From: Saprospiraceae bacterium
GTDB lineage: Bacteria; Bacteroidota; Bacteroidia; Chitinophagales; Saprospiraceae
Assembly: GCA_027488135.1 (NCBI GenBank)
Contig: JAIYCH010000089.1
Location: forward strand, 124,001-188,000
Length of the DNA: 64,000 bases
Direction: 5' to 3'
Position 1 is the stretch's first letter. Every line of letters starts with the position of its first letter. This document shows positions 1-8,358 of the stretch, piece after piece. The translations under genes and the position numbers were made by a program. The notes under the pieces are model-generated. The model ran no database searches. It worked only from the letters and a program-made list of their open reading frames with translations, and had not been told where the DNA came from.

Positions 1-2748
1 GATTCAAGTATATTAGGGAAAAATCTAAGTTCAGGTTGTTTTCAATTATCTGAAAATTTTCTATCTATAAATAGAAATAATTTATCAGGTGGATTTGTTG
101 CGTTGTCAAATAACCAAAATCAACAACAAATTTGTCCTACGGACAGTGCTGCGAATTTATTGACCTTTAAAATCATTGCTGCACAGGGTCAGAAATTAAT
201 TTATCTGATTACCAATGTAAATAATATTATCATAGATACAACTTCTAAAAATTCCTATGATTTCATTCATCAAGATATTGGGGATTACAGAGTTTATGGA
301 CTTTCCTACAATGGAGAGTTTTCAGGCAAAACAGGTATATCCATAAATGATTCATCTTTATCTGAAGATTGTTTTGGATTATCTTCAAATTACATATCCG
401 TAGCGAAAAGGAATCCAATTGCAGGATTCGTTGTTATGGATGATGCCAATACCCTACTTCAAAATTGTCCGTCTGATGCAAACTTTCCATCAAGGCAGAT
501 AAGAACTATTGGAAATAATTCTGGTAATCAGTGTTTTGTAATTTTTGATGAAAATCAGTTTATTGTTGATATTTTATTCAATCCGACGATTTATCCCACG
601 GAATATCCATCGGGCAAATACAAGATCGTATCCATATCATTTAATGGCGCTCTAAACATTAAAAAAGGGGACAAGTGGGGTTCAAAAGCACCTTCAACTT
701 CCTGTTATTCCATCTCGGGAAATGAGGTTCCATTTTTAAACCTGGAACCAAAGGGCGGCATTGTAAAAGTTGTAGAAGGAGATACGTCGAACATTTGTGT
801 AGGAAATAGCACGCCTTCCCGCATAAAATTTTCAAGGGACAGTTCTAACGAATTATCCTATTCTTATTTAATTACAGACCAGTCTAATCGATATCTTGGA
901 CATTTTACAAATATTGATTTACTAAGTTTTGATGATTACAGTACAAATAACATTAATGTCTGGGGCTTGTCACATACGGGAAATATTATTTTACAAAAAG
1001 GAGATTCCATATTAAAAAGGGATATTTCAACCGGTTGCTTTCAGCTTTCAAAGAACGCTATTTCATTGAAGCTTAATACTTTCAGAGGGCATACGGTGAA
1101 AACGAATCTTAACACCGATTCTTTGCTTATTTGTACTGGGGATGGACTTCCGAATCTGGTCAATTTCTCAAGTTCTGACAGCATCTCTGGCTTAAAATAC
1201 CGATATGTACTCACTACCCTTACAAACAACATAATTCAAATAATAAATGGTTCAAACATAGACTTTGAAACCACAGGATTGAGGGAAATGAGACTTTACA
1301 GTGTAGCATTTAACGGTAATTTCAATAGTCAGACAGGAATATCAATTTTTAACGCAAATCTTTCATCTGGTTGTTACAAAATCTCTGATAATTTTATTAA
1401 AATACTAAGAGACAGGCCTGCTAATCACCGAATTTTATTTTCAAACAATGACACCATACAAAAATTATGTCTAACGAAATCTGGCTCATCTGCCAGATTA
1501 AAAAGTACGTTTACAGGCAGAACTGGTTACATTTACATTGTTTTGAATAAATTTAATAATGTTGTTTTGCTTAGTTCTACACAAAATATTGATATTGAAA
1601 AACTTGAAGATGGAGACTATCAGGTATATGGGCTTTCCTATACAGGTAGTCTAAATCTACGTATAGGCAGTACATTCAAAACAGACGATATTTTTGCTAC
1701 AAGTTGTTTCCGATTATCGAGTAATTCTGTAAAATTCTACAAGGGAGGCTATGCTGAGGGAGGACAAATAAGCACTTTTCTCTCCTCAAACACCTTATTT
1801 ACCTGTCCAAAAGATGGTGTAGCGGATTTAATAGATATTTCCGTTCCAAATAACCCTTTGGGAACAAAATACCAATTTTTAATCACAGATAGTTTGAATA
1901 GATTATTTTATGCTCCATTTGATAATCAATTAATCAATTTCGATAATACGCCCGCAGGCAATTACAGGGTATATGGTATCGCTTTTACTGGTTCACTTGG
2001 GTTTCAATTAGGAGCAAATATTTTAAATAATACCCTGGTAAATGCCTGTTTTGATTTATCAGACAACTATTTAGACATATACCACAATAAGCCTGAAGCT
2101 GGACAAATTACAAAAAAAGATGGAACGAACTCGAGAACTATTGTTACTATAAATAACAATCAAAAGGATAGTATTTTGTTAAAAGTAACCAATGCCAAAC
2201 CGGTAAATATACCCTATTCTTTTGTCATGGTAAATGAAAACAATCTCATTGTTTCAACTCATAATGAGTCATTTAACCTGGATACACTCAAGATTGGCAA
2301 ATACAGAATTTATGGCATTGCGAGTTCCAGTCCAAACCTATCTATAAATGTTGGAAAATCATTTTCAGATATTGGCAAAGCTGAAAATTGTATTTTGATT
2401 TCATCAAATTTTTTAGAAGTGGATATCATTTCAACGAGTAGTTCCCCCATAGAAAACAACATCCTTATTACTGTGGAAAAAACAAAGCATATAGCGGTAA
2501 GCACTTATCCTAACCCTGTAAATGATGTGCTAAACATAGAGATAAAGCAAAGTCAAAATAATATTGGACAGGCAAAATTAAGATTAACTCATATTTCTGG
2601 AAAAATTCTATTTGAACTGAATACAAATTTAGAGAAAGGAACTCAATTTTTAACAATACCTATGGAAATGTATCCATCGGGACTATACGTTTTAACTGTT
2701 GATGGTGGAGAAAACCTATACACGGGAAAAATTATAAAAACGGAATAA
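1..2748 (+). CDS. Repeat-built T9SS cargo protein, 5'-truncated by the window edge
   Basis: The frame is open from the first base, so the N-terminus lies outside the window; 915 residues are visible. A TTG at 103 is an internal Leu codon, not a start. The protein is seven tandem units of about 111 residues. The leading Cys of successive units falls near bases 133, 466, 797, 1132, 1468 and 1803. Each unit runs from a first Cys (ICPTD, NCPSD, TCPKD), through a strand such as YRVYGLSY, to a closing C-[FY]-x-[LI]-S-x-N. The last unit has lost its first Cys. The final 75 residues or so (YPNPVNDVLNIEI to GLYVLTVDG) look like a type A T9SS sorting domain, cleaved during export in this family. Inferred: a long surface or secreted chain of beta-sandwich modules, possibly with one disulfide each. 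No catalytic motif was seen. It ends 3 bp from a convergent ABC ATPase gene. Confidence 0.85.
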   Translation, partial: DSSILGKNLSSGCFQLSENFLSINRNNLSGGFVALSNNQNQQQICPTDSAANLLTFKIIAAQGQKLIYLITNVNNIIIDTTSKNSYDFIHQDIGDYRVYGLSYNGEFSGKTGISINDSSLSEDCFGLSSNYISVAKRNPIAGFVVMDDANTLLQNCPSDANFPSRQIRTIGNNSGNQCFVIFDENQFIVDILFNPTIYPTEYPSGKYKIVSISFNGALNIKKGDKWGSKAPSTSCYSISGNEVPFLNLEPKGGIVKVVEGDTSNICVGNSTPSRIKFSRDSSNELSYSYLITDQSNRYLGHFTNIDLLSFDDYSTNNINVWGLSHTGNIILQKGDSILKRDISTGCFQLSKNAISLKLNTFRGHTVKTNLNTDSLLICTGDGLPNLVNFSSSDSISGLKYRYVLTTLTNNIIQIINGSNIDFETTGLREMRLYSVAFNGNFNSQTGISIFNANLSSGCYKISDNFIKILRDRPANHRILFSNNDTIQKLCLTKSGSSARLKSTFTGRTGYIYIVLNKFNNVVLLSSTQNIDIEKLEDGDYQVYGLSYTGSLNLRIGSTFKTDDIFATSCFRLSSNSVKFYKGGYAEGGQISTFLSSNTLFTCPKDGVADLIDISVPNNPLGTKYQFLITDSLNRLFYAPFDNQLINFDNTPAGNYRVYGIAFTGSLGFQLGANILNNTLVNACFDLSDNYLDIYHNKPEAGQITKKDGTNSRTIVTINNNQKDSILLKVTNAKPVNIPYSFVMVNENNLIVSTHNESFNLDTLKIGKYRIYGIASSSPNLSINVGKSFSDIGKAENCILISSNFLEVDIISTSSSPIENNILITVEKTKHIAVSTYPNPVNDVLNIEIKQSQNNIGQAKLRLTHISGKILFELNTNLEKGTQFLTIPMEMYPSGLYVLTVDGGENLYTGKIIKTE

Positions 2749-2751
2749 AGT

Positions 2752-3384
2752 TTATAGTTTAGATTTCTTTTTGTAATCTTTTATAAACAATTTATGGTCA
2801 AAAGACTCATAATCAGATGGTGTATTTGAAGCAACAATAAGGAGGGTGTTTTTCGGAAGATTATTAATACCCTCTGAATACCAATCGGCACCTTCCACAT
2901 CGAGATTAGTCGTTGGTTCATCTAAAAGAACTAGAGGAACATCTGAATAAAGAGCGAGACCAAGTTTAACGCGCTGCTTCATACCAGACGAAAAGTATTT
3001 CAAGGGTTTATTTACAGATTTTTGAAGTTTCAAAAGATCTATAAGGTCTCGAACACTCATATTGTACCTTAACCGTTTAAATTGAGCATGAAACTGAATA
3101 GTTTCGGCCAGGGTAAACTCCTCTATAAGGTCCATATAAGGAGCGGCGAAAGATATGTATTTATATAATTGATCCAAAGGAATCAAGATATCATTAAAGA
3201 AGGGCTGTAATTTTCCTTGACTAGGCGTAAGATGACCAGAGAGAATTTTTAACAACGTTGATTTACCTGAACCATTTGGACCAATCAGTGCATACTTCTG
3301 ACCCCCATTGAATTGAAAATCAATTTTTTTAAAAATCCAATCAGGGGGAAATTTTTTTCCTAGATTATTGAGTACTAGTTTCAT
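2752..3384 (-). CDS. ABC transporter ATP-binding protein (orphan ATPase)
   Basis: A 210-residue single-domain ATPase. Walker A is GPNGSGKS at residues 35-42, the signature is FSSGMKQR at 131-138, Walker B is LVLLDEP at 151-157, followed by a D-loop TTNLD. The usual switch (H-loop) histidine is not visible: the strand reads VASNTPSDY where most ABC ATPases have a His. No permease gene is adjacent. The start codon lies inside the end of lpxA (20-bp overlap), so it is probably the last gene of the lipid A operon and translationally coupled. The overall look is CcmA-like, which in this family means a small ATPase serving a separately encoded membrane partner. The substrate cannot be told. A role in lipid A or LPS handling is inferred from position only. 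Confidence 0.9.
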   Translation of the reverse strand: MKLVLNNLGKKFPPDWIFKKIDFQFNGGQKYALIGPNGSGKSTLLKILSGHLTPSQGKLQPFFNDILIPLDQLYKYISFAAPYMDLIEEFTLAETIQFHAQFKRLRYNMSVRDLIDLLKLQKSVNKPLKYFSSGMKQRVKLGLALYSDVPLVLLDEPTTNLDVEGADWYSEGINNLPKNTLLIVASNTPSDYESFDHKLFIKDYKKKSKL

Positions 3385-4183
3385 GATTTTGAGGTACTGG
3401 TTCTGATTTAAATCTGGCTATCATAGATTTTGAATGATTAAAAAAAGAGATAATTTCATCTTTAAAGATAGACGATTTAAAAGAATCCCTGATCAAAGAG
3501 ATACCAACATTTAAACTATTATTCTGGACAAAAATCACATTATAAATATTTTTTATTTCTTCAATTTCTGATAATTGAAAACCTTTTCTTTCGAGGCCTA
3601 TTTTGTTAATGCCAATGTAAGAAAGGGGTTCTCTGGCCACTCTGACAAAAGGCGGAACATTATTTCGAACGAGACCTGCACCGGCGACGAAGCTGAATCT
3701 TCCAATGTTACAAAACTGCTGAACGAGGACATTACCACCTAAAACGGCATGATCATTAATCTGCACATGACCGGCTAATTGAACGCCATTGGATAAAATG
3801 ACATTATTTCCAATAATACAATCGTGAGCAATATGAACGTAAGCCATTAGCAGGCAGTGACTTCCAACCGTAGTAGTACCTGTTTCAAAGGTACCCCTAT
3901 TTAGGGTAGCACATTCTCTTATGATTGTTTTATCCCCTATAACCAAAGTACTGTACTCCCCTTTAAATTTTAGATCCTGGGGAACGGCGCCTAATACAGC
4001 GCCGGGAAAAACCTCACAAAAACTACCTAATCTAGTCCCAGATAAAATGGTTGCATTGGGACCAATTTTGCAATAATCTCCAATGACAACATCTTTATCT
4101 ACATAACTGAAAGGTAATACAATTGAACCAATCCCTATTTTGGCATCAGGATGAATAAATGACAATGAAGATTGGTCTGTCAT
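3365..4183 (-). CDS. lpxA: Acyl-ACP--UDP-N-acetylglucosamine O-acyltransferase
   Basis: This cytoplasmic enzyme catalyses the first step of lipid A synthesis, moving a 3-hydroxyacyl chain from acyl carrier protein to UDP-GlcNAc. The 272-residue protein is a left-handed beta-helix of hexapeptide repeats (for example IHPDAKIGIGSIVLPFSYVD) over roughly residues 9-190, then a helical C-terminal domain. The HIAHD motif carries the catalytic His of the family, and GGNVLVQQFCNIG is also typical. It lies 2 bp after lpxC/fabZ and overlaps the ABC ATPase gene by 20 bp, all on the minus strand, so one transcript is likely. The order lpxD, lpxC/fabZ, lpxA is usual in Bacteroidota. Length is normal for the family. 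Confidence 0.97.
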   Translation of the reverse strand: MTDQSSLSFIHPDAKIGIGSIVLPFSYVDKDVVIGDYCKIGPNATILSGTRLGSFCEVFPGAVLGAVPQDLKFKGEYSTLVIGDKTIIRECATLNRGTFETGTTTVGSHCLLMAYVHIAHDCIIGNNVILSNGVQLAGHVQINDHAVLGGNVLVQQFCNIGRFSFVAGAGLVRNNVPPFVRVAREPLSYIGINKIGLERKGFQLSEIEEIKNIYNVIFVQNNSLNVGISLIRDSFKSSIFKDEIISFFNHSKSMIARFKSEPVPQNHETSTQ

Positions 4184-4185
4184 AA

Positions 4186-5583
4186 TTAGCTTTCTACTTT
4201 TCTTCTAATAATCTGCGCGGTTAACTCCGCTTCAGAAACAATTTTATTATCAACATAAGCGATACCCTGCATGTGACAAATACCTCTGCGAATAGGAGAT
4301 AACAGTTCCATTTTGATAAGTAAAATATCTCCTGGAGACACTTTAGCTTTAAATTTAGCATTATCAATTTTTAGAAAATAGGTATCCCAATTCCAGGGAT
4401 CCTCTACGGTAGAAAGAGCAAGGATTCCGCCGGTCTGGGCCATAGCTTCGACTTGTAAAACCCCTGGCATAACAGGATTACCGGGAAAATGGCCCTGAAA
4501 ATACTGTTCATTTACTGTGATATTCTTTACTCCCACGACATAAGTATCTGTTAACTCAGTAATTTTATCTAACAGGAGGAAAGGGAAACGGTGAGGTAGC
4601 CAGGATTCAAGCCTTACAGAATTAAAAACAGGTGTTTTAGAAGGATCGTATTTAGGTTTACCCCTTAGCTTTTTTTGTTCCTGAAGCTGTTTTTTTAGTA
4701 CTCTCGCCAATAAATTATTAGCAGAGTGTCCAGGTTTATGCACAACAAAGCGACCTTTTATAGGCGCACCTAGTAAGGCAATATCACCTATAAAGTCTAG
4801 TAGTTTGTGTCTTGCAGGTTCATTTTCAAAGGTTTGATTTGATTTATTAATAACTCCTAAAGAGGTAGGTAAAGGAAGTTGGCTATTTGTAACCGAAACC
4901 CAATTTCCCCATTCAGCAGAATCCGGCAGACGATCAGCAATAACCAATGCATTATCTAAAGTTCCACCCTTAATTAAGCCATTTGCCATTAAACTATCAA
5001 TATCCTTTAGAAGAACAAATGATTTAGCCTGAGAAATTTCACCCTCATACTTTTCAAGACCCGATAACACGGCGAATTGTTGCCCAGGGTAAGGTGCCTC
5101 AAAATCGACCAAAACGGTAACTTCAAAACCATCATAAGGTGAAATCACATAATGTGCTCCAGATTCTTCGTCATTAAATTCAATGGTTTCATCTACTTCA
5201 AAAAACAACTTGTTTTCAGATTGCTCTAAAATACCTGCATCATTTAAAAGCGAAGTGAATATTTTAGAGGAACCGTCTAAATAAGGAACCTCGGAACCAT
5301 CTATTTCAATCTGTAAATTGTCAATTTCTTTTGCATAAATAGCAGAGAGCAAATGTTCTATAGTTCCCACCAATGTACCATCATATTCAATAACGGTTGA
5401 CCTTGTTGTATTTGTGACCCTATTGCAATCTGCGGGTACATAAGGTTTACCAGGTAAATCAATTCGTTGAAACTTAATTCCATAATTATCTTCAGCTGGT
5501 TTTAAAGTGATGGTTACGGAAGACCCAGTATGCAAACCGACGCCGGAAATAGTTACCGCTTTAGAAATAGTTTTTTGCTTCAT
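4186..5583 (-). CDS. lpxC/fabZ: Bifunctional UDP-3-O-acyl-GlcNAc deacetylase / 3-hydroxyacyl-ACP dehydratase
   Basis: A fusion of two enzymes. Residues about 1-300 are LpxC, the zinc deacetylase that commits to lipid A synthesis: EHLLSA and HKLLDFIGD supply the zinc ligands, and GHSAN holds a conserved catalytic-region His. Residues about 320-465 are FabZ, the dehydratase of fatty acid elongation: [11 protein letters not shown] holds the catalytic His, and [20 protein letters not shown] the catalytic Glu. The fusion is well known in Bacteroidota and may balance lipid A against phospholipid synthesis, since both activities compete for 3-hydroxyacyl-ACP. The start chosen (465 residues, [10 protein letters not shown]) is four codons inside the longest frame (ATG at 5595), because LpxC proteins begin close to this sequence. 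It lies between lpxD and lpxA in one operon. Confidence 0.97.
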   Translation of the reverse strand: MKQKTISKAVTISGVGLHTGSSVTITLKPAEDNYGIKFQRIDLPGKPYVPADCNRVTNTTRSTVIEYDGTLVGTIEHLLSAIYAKEIDNLQIEIDGSEVPYLDGSSKIFTSLLNDAGILEQSENKLFFEVDETIEFNDEESGAHYVISPYDGFEVTVLVDFEAPYPGQQFAVLSGLEKYEGEISQAKSFVLLKDIDSLMANGLIKGGTLDNALVIADRLPDSAEWGNWVSVTNSQLPLPTSLGVINKSNQTFENEPARHKLLDFIGDIALLGAPIKGRFVVHKPGHSANNLLARVLKKQLQEQKKLRGKPKYDPSKTPVFNSVRLESWLPHRFPFLLLDKITELTDTYVVGVKNITVNEQYFQGHFPGNPVMPGVLQVEAMAQTGGILALSTVEDPWNWDTYFLKIDNAKFKAKVSPGDILLIKMELLSPIRRGICHMQGIAYVDNKIVSEAELTAQIIRRKVES

Positions 5584-5624
5584 TATAAAAGTCATATAAA
5601 TAAGTAATAATGTTTGGTAGTTAG

Positions 5625-6653
5625 TTAAGGTATGTTCAACTTTTTCTCTATTTTCTGAAGACGTAAAATGAGAGATGGGAGTTGTTTAAAAACGGAAAAT
5701 GATTTCAAGAATGACATATAAGGTATGGCTGGTGAACCCATAAAGGACTGACCAGAGGTTGTAATCGATGCAGAAATACCACTTTGTCCTTGAATTTTTG
5801 TTCCATCCGCAATTTTAAGATGACCCGAAAAACCGACCTGACCGCCAATCTGGCAATTTGAACCAATGTGCGTTGAACCAGCAACACCAGTTTGAGCGGC
5901 AATCACCGTGTTTTCACCCACTTCAGCATTATGACCAATCTGGACAAGATTATCAATTTTAACCCCCTTTTTAATTTTAGTAGCGCCCAAAGTAGCCCTA
6001 TCTATGGTAGAATTAGCCCCTATTTCAACATAATCTTCTAAAATTACATTACCTAGTTGAGGAATTTTACGAAGAAGTGAGCCGCCATCAGCTACAAATC
6101 CAAATCCATCACAACCGATGACCACATTGGCATGCAGAATACAATAATCACCAATTTCACAATCAGCTAAGATACGAACACCAGGAAAAAGGACACAATT
6201 TTTGCCTATCGAAACATTTTTACCAATGAAAACCTGAGGATAAATGATGGTATTTTCACCAATAAATCCATTCTGTTCAATGACAGTATAAATACCAACA
6301 CTCACTTTTTTTCCAATAGATACACTGGGATGGATAACAGATTCATCGGCAATACCTGTTGGATAAAGAACAGGTTCTGAAAACTTCTCTAAAGTAAGTG
6401 CCATGGCATTATAAACATTCTTAACTTTAAGTAAAGTAGGCTTAACGGCATAACGTGGTTCAAAATTTTCAGGGACTAAAACAGCTGATGCAGAAGTTGT
6501 ATATAAATAAGCCTCATAACGAGGATTATGTAAAAAACTGACGGAGCCCTCCCCACCCTCTTCAATTTTACTTGGTTTGGAAACAATAATATCCGGATTA
6601 CCTACCAGTTTCCCGTCTAACAATTTTGAGAGTTCCTTCATTGAAAATTCCAT
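5625..6653 (-). CDS. lpxD: UDP-3-O-acyl-glucosamine N-acyltransferase
   Basis: This enzyme adds the N-linked 3-hydroxyacyl chain in the third lipid A step. It has the LpxD N-terminal domain (residues 1-100), a hexapeptide-repeat beta-helix (about 100-300, with the catalytic His in VQIGHN and the typical AAQTGVAGS), and a C-terminal helix. The frame is open upstream to an ATG at 6677. The start at 6653 (MEFSMKELSKLL) is chosen because LpxD proteins start with M-[EK]-F-[ST], and because a promoter-like TACCTTTG sits at 6658-6665 between the two candidates. If that promoter is real the mRNA is almost leaderless. An ATG at 6641 is a further option. It is the first gene of the lpx operon and is divergent from hemC. 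Confidence 0.96.
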   Translation of the reverse strand: MEFSMKELSKLLDGKLVGNPDIIVSKPSKIEEGGEGSVSFLHNPRYEAYLYTTSASAVLVPENFEPRYAVKPTLLKVKNVYNAMALTLEKFSEPVLYPTGIADESVIHPSVSIGKKVSVGIYTVIEQNGFIGENTIIYPQVFIGKNVSIGKNCVLFPGVRILADCEIGDYCILHANVVIGCDGFGFVADGGSLLRKIPQLGNVILEDYVEIGANSTIDRATLGATKIKKGVKIDNLVQIGHNAEVGENTVIAAQTGVAGSTHIGSNCQIGGQVGFSGHLKIADGTKIQGQSGISASITTSGQSFMGSPAIPYMSFLKSFSVFKQLPSLILRLQKIEKKLNIP

Positions 6654-6657
6654 GAGG

Positions 6658-6665
6658 CAAAGGTA
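6658..6665 (-). promoter_or_regulatory. Putative -7 element (TAnnTTTG) for the lpx operon
   Basis: On the minus strand the bases read TACCTTTG, a full match to the Bacteroidota -7 consensus TAnnTTTG. It ends only 4 bp before the preferred lpxD ATG at 6653. No well-spaced -33 TTTG is seen; the nearest TTG is 24 bp upstream. Chance matches occur in AT-rich DNA, so this is moderate evidence. Confidence 0.45.
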
Positions 6666-6739
6666 ATAAAAAGCCATCTTTCTTTACTACAACTAATGAG
6701 GCAACCTTTGATAAAATCGAAAAATTACCATTACAATCT

Positions 6740-6747
6740 TATATTTG
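6740..6747 (+). promoter_or_regulatory. Putative -7 element (TAnnTTTG) for hemCD
   Basis: TATATTTG matches the -7 consensus exactly and lies 9 bp before the hemC GTG at 6757. Its last three bases form the TTG that would otherwise extend hemC by four codons, which argues that the TTG is promoter and not start codon. No convincing -33 element was found. Confidence 0.45.
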
Positions 6748-6756
6748 CATAAAAAA

Positions 6757-7653
6757 GTGAATCCAAAATTACGAATTGGCACAAGAGGGAGTAAACTAGC
6801 GATGTGGCAAGCTCACTTCACCCAAGAAAAATTATCAGCTATTGGTATTGAATCAGAGTTGATAGTTATCAAAACGACTGGCGATCAAATACAACATTTA
6901 AGTTTTGATAAGATGGAAGGCAAAGGTTTCTTCACAAAAGAAATCGAGGATGCCCTATTAAGAGGAGAAATTGATTTAGCCGTGCACTCTATGAAAGATT
7001 TACCTACGAATGCACCGGAAGGTTTAGTTATTTCCGCTGTGTCCTATCGGGAAGATCCATCGGATATCTTGTTAATCAATAAAAATATTGCGGAGAAGGG
7101 TAAAGTTTTACAATTGCCTGAGAAGGCCAGAGTTGGTACATCTTCCTCCAGGAGAAAAGGTCAATTATTAGATATACGACCTGATCTTCAATTAGTTGAT
7201 ATTCGTGGAAATGTTCCAACTAGAATACAGAAATTAGAACAAGGTGACTTTGATGCTATCATACTGGCGTCCGCTGGACTGGCTCGCTTAGATATTGACA
7301 CCTCCTCCTTTCATGTTATTCGCTTTGACCCAACGGAGATTGTTCCCGCACCAGCCCAAGGCGTTTTAGCCTGGCAAACCATGGCAAATGACATCCAAAC
7401 GAGAAAAATACTCATGGGAATTCACCATAGTGATGTTTCTGATGTAACCAATGTTGAACGAAAGGTATTAAATCTGATGAATGGAGGTTGTCAAATGCCT
7501 CTCGGGGTGTATTGTTATAAAGATAAATTTGGTAATTATCATGTTCATGCTGCCTATTCTACTTCTTTTGATTTACCTATAACCAGAGTGTCTATTTCAT
7601 CGGCTACCCATTTTCAATTAGCAGAAAAAGTGGTTGAAAAATTACGATCTTAA
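6757..7653 (+). CDS. hemC: Hydroxymethylbilane synthase (porphobilinogen deaminase)
   Basis: This enzyme joins four porphobilinogens into hydroxymethylbilane, a cytoplasmic step of heme and tetrapyrrole synthesis. The family motifs are all present: LRIGTRGSKLAMWQA at the N-terminus, the AVHSMKDLPT loop, VGTSSSRRKGQL, LVDIRGNVPTR and PAPAQG. NGGCQMPLG contains the Cys that binds the dipyrromethane cofactor. The GTG at 6757 (298 residues, MNPKLRIGTRG) is preferred to an in-frame TTG at 6745, which falls in a promoter element; no ATG is available. hemD follows after 8 bp, so the two form an operon divergent from lpxD. Confidence 0.97.
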   Translation: MNPKLRIGTRGSKLAMWQAHFTQEKLSAIGIESELIVIKTTGDQIQHLSFDKMEGKGFFTKEIEDALLRGEIDLAVHSMKDLPTNAPEGLVISAVSYREDPSDILLINKNIAEKGKVLQLPEKARVGTSSSRRKGQLLDIRPDLQLVDIRGNVPTRIQKLEQGDFDAIILASAGLARLDIDTSSFHVIRFDPTEIVPAPAQGVLAWQTMANDIQTRKILMGIHHSDVSDVTNVERKVLNLMNGGCQMPLGVYCYKDKFGNYHVHAAYSTSFDLPITRVSISSATHFQLAEKVVEKLRS

Positions 7654-7661
7654 CCTTAAGT

Positions 7662-8348
7662 ATGACGCGCGTTTTTATCAGCAGGCAACTTTCCGAAAAT
7701 TCCCAATTCAGAGAAAAATTAGCATCTTTCGGTTTCATCCTTATTCAAGATGAACCATTAATTGACTTGATACCCATCCCATTTTCAGCCATTGAACCTT
7801 GTGATTGGATTTTTTTCTCCAGTAAAAATGCTGTTACATTTTTTTTCAAACAAATAAAATCTTTGTCTATAAAAATTCCATCGCATGTAAAATGGGGAGC
7901 TATAGGTTTAGCCACTGCTAAAGAACTACTAACTTATCAAATCACTGCAGATTTTTCAGGAAATGGTAACCCCGAAGTTGTTGGCATCAGTTTTTCAACA
8001 CTGGTTACTGGAAAAAAGGTTTTATTTCCTTCTGCAAAAAATTCACGGGAAAGCATTCAGCGGTTTATAAAAAATGAAGCGTCGGAAATAATCAATTTAT
8101 CTATTTATGATAATTCAACTAAAAATGACTTTGACATTGCTCCTTCGGACATCTACGTTTTTACCAGTCCATTAAACGTAATAGCCTTCTCAAAAAAATA
8201 CAATTTATCAGACAAAAATTGTCTTGGTATTGGAGAAACCACAGCGGAACAACTTAAATATTCTGGCGCTTTGAGTGTTTTAATGAGTCCATTTACAACG
8301 GAAGAAAGCATGGCTCAAACGGTCATTGATTTTCTATGTAAAAAATAG
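7662..8348 (+). CDS. hemD: Uroporphyrinogen-III synthase
   Basis: The 228-residue protein follows hemC by 8 bp. HemD sequences are poorly conserved, so the call rests on position plus family features: an N-terminal MTRVFISRQL strand, a DWIFFSSKNAVTFFF motif (compare WIFFTS-NAV), WGAIGLATAKEL, and a C-terminal YVFTSPLNVIAF followed by GIGETTAEQL. The two half-domains of the fold can be recognised from these paired motifs. The enzyme closes and rearranges hydroxymethylbilane to uroporphyrinogen III. The gene is convergent with a T9SS cargo gene 10 bp away, and a 12-bp palindrome (8345-8356) overlaps its stop. Confidence 0.92.
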   Translation: MTRVFISRQLSENSQFREKLASFGFILIQDEPLIDLIPIPFSAIEPCDWIFFSSKNAVTFFFKQIKSLSIKIPSHVKWGAIGLATAKELLTYQITADFSGNGNPEVVGISFSTLVTGKKVLFPSAKNSRESIQRFIKNEASEIINLSIYDNSTKNDFDIAPSDIYVFTSPLNVIAFSKKYNLSDKNCLGIGETTAEQLKYSGALSVLMSPFTTEESMAQTVIDFLCKK

Positions 8349-8356
8349 GTACCTAT
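8345..8356. other. 12-bp perfect palindrome between convergent genes
   Basis: ATAGGTACCTAT is a perfect palindrome that overlaps the hemD stop codon and ends 2 bp before the stop of the convergent gene. It has no loop and no T-run directly after it, so it is not a normal intrinsic terminator. Its role is unknown. Confidence 0.5.
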
Positions 8357-8358
8357 AC

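Noticed and set aside
4186-5583. LpxC-FabZ fusion as a novelty
   Set aside because: This fusion is well known across Bacteroidota.
8345-8356. Palindrome ATAGGTACCTAT as an intrinsic terminator
   Set aside because: No loop and no T-run directly after it; recorded only as a palindrome.
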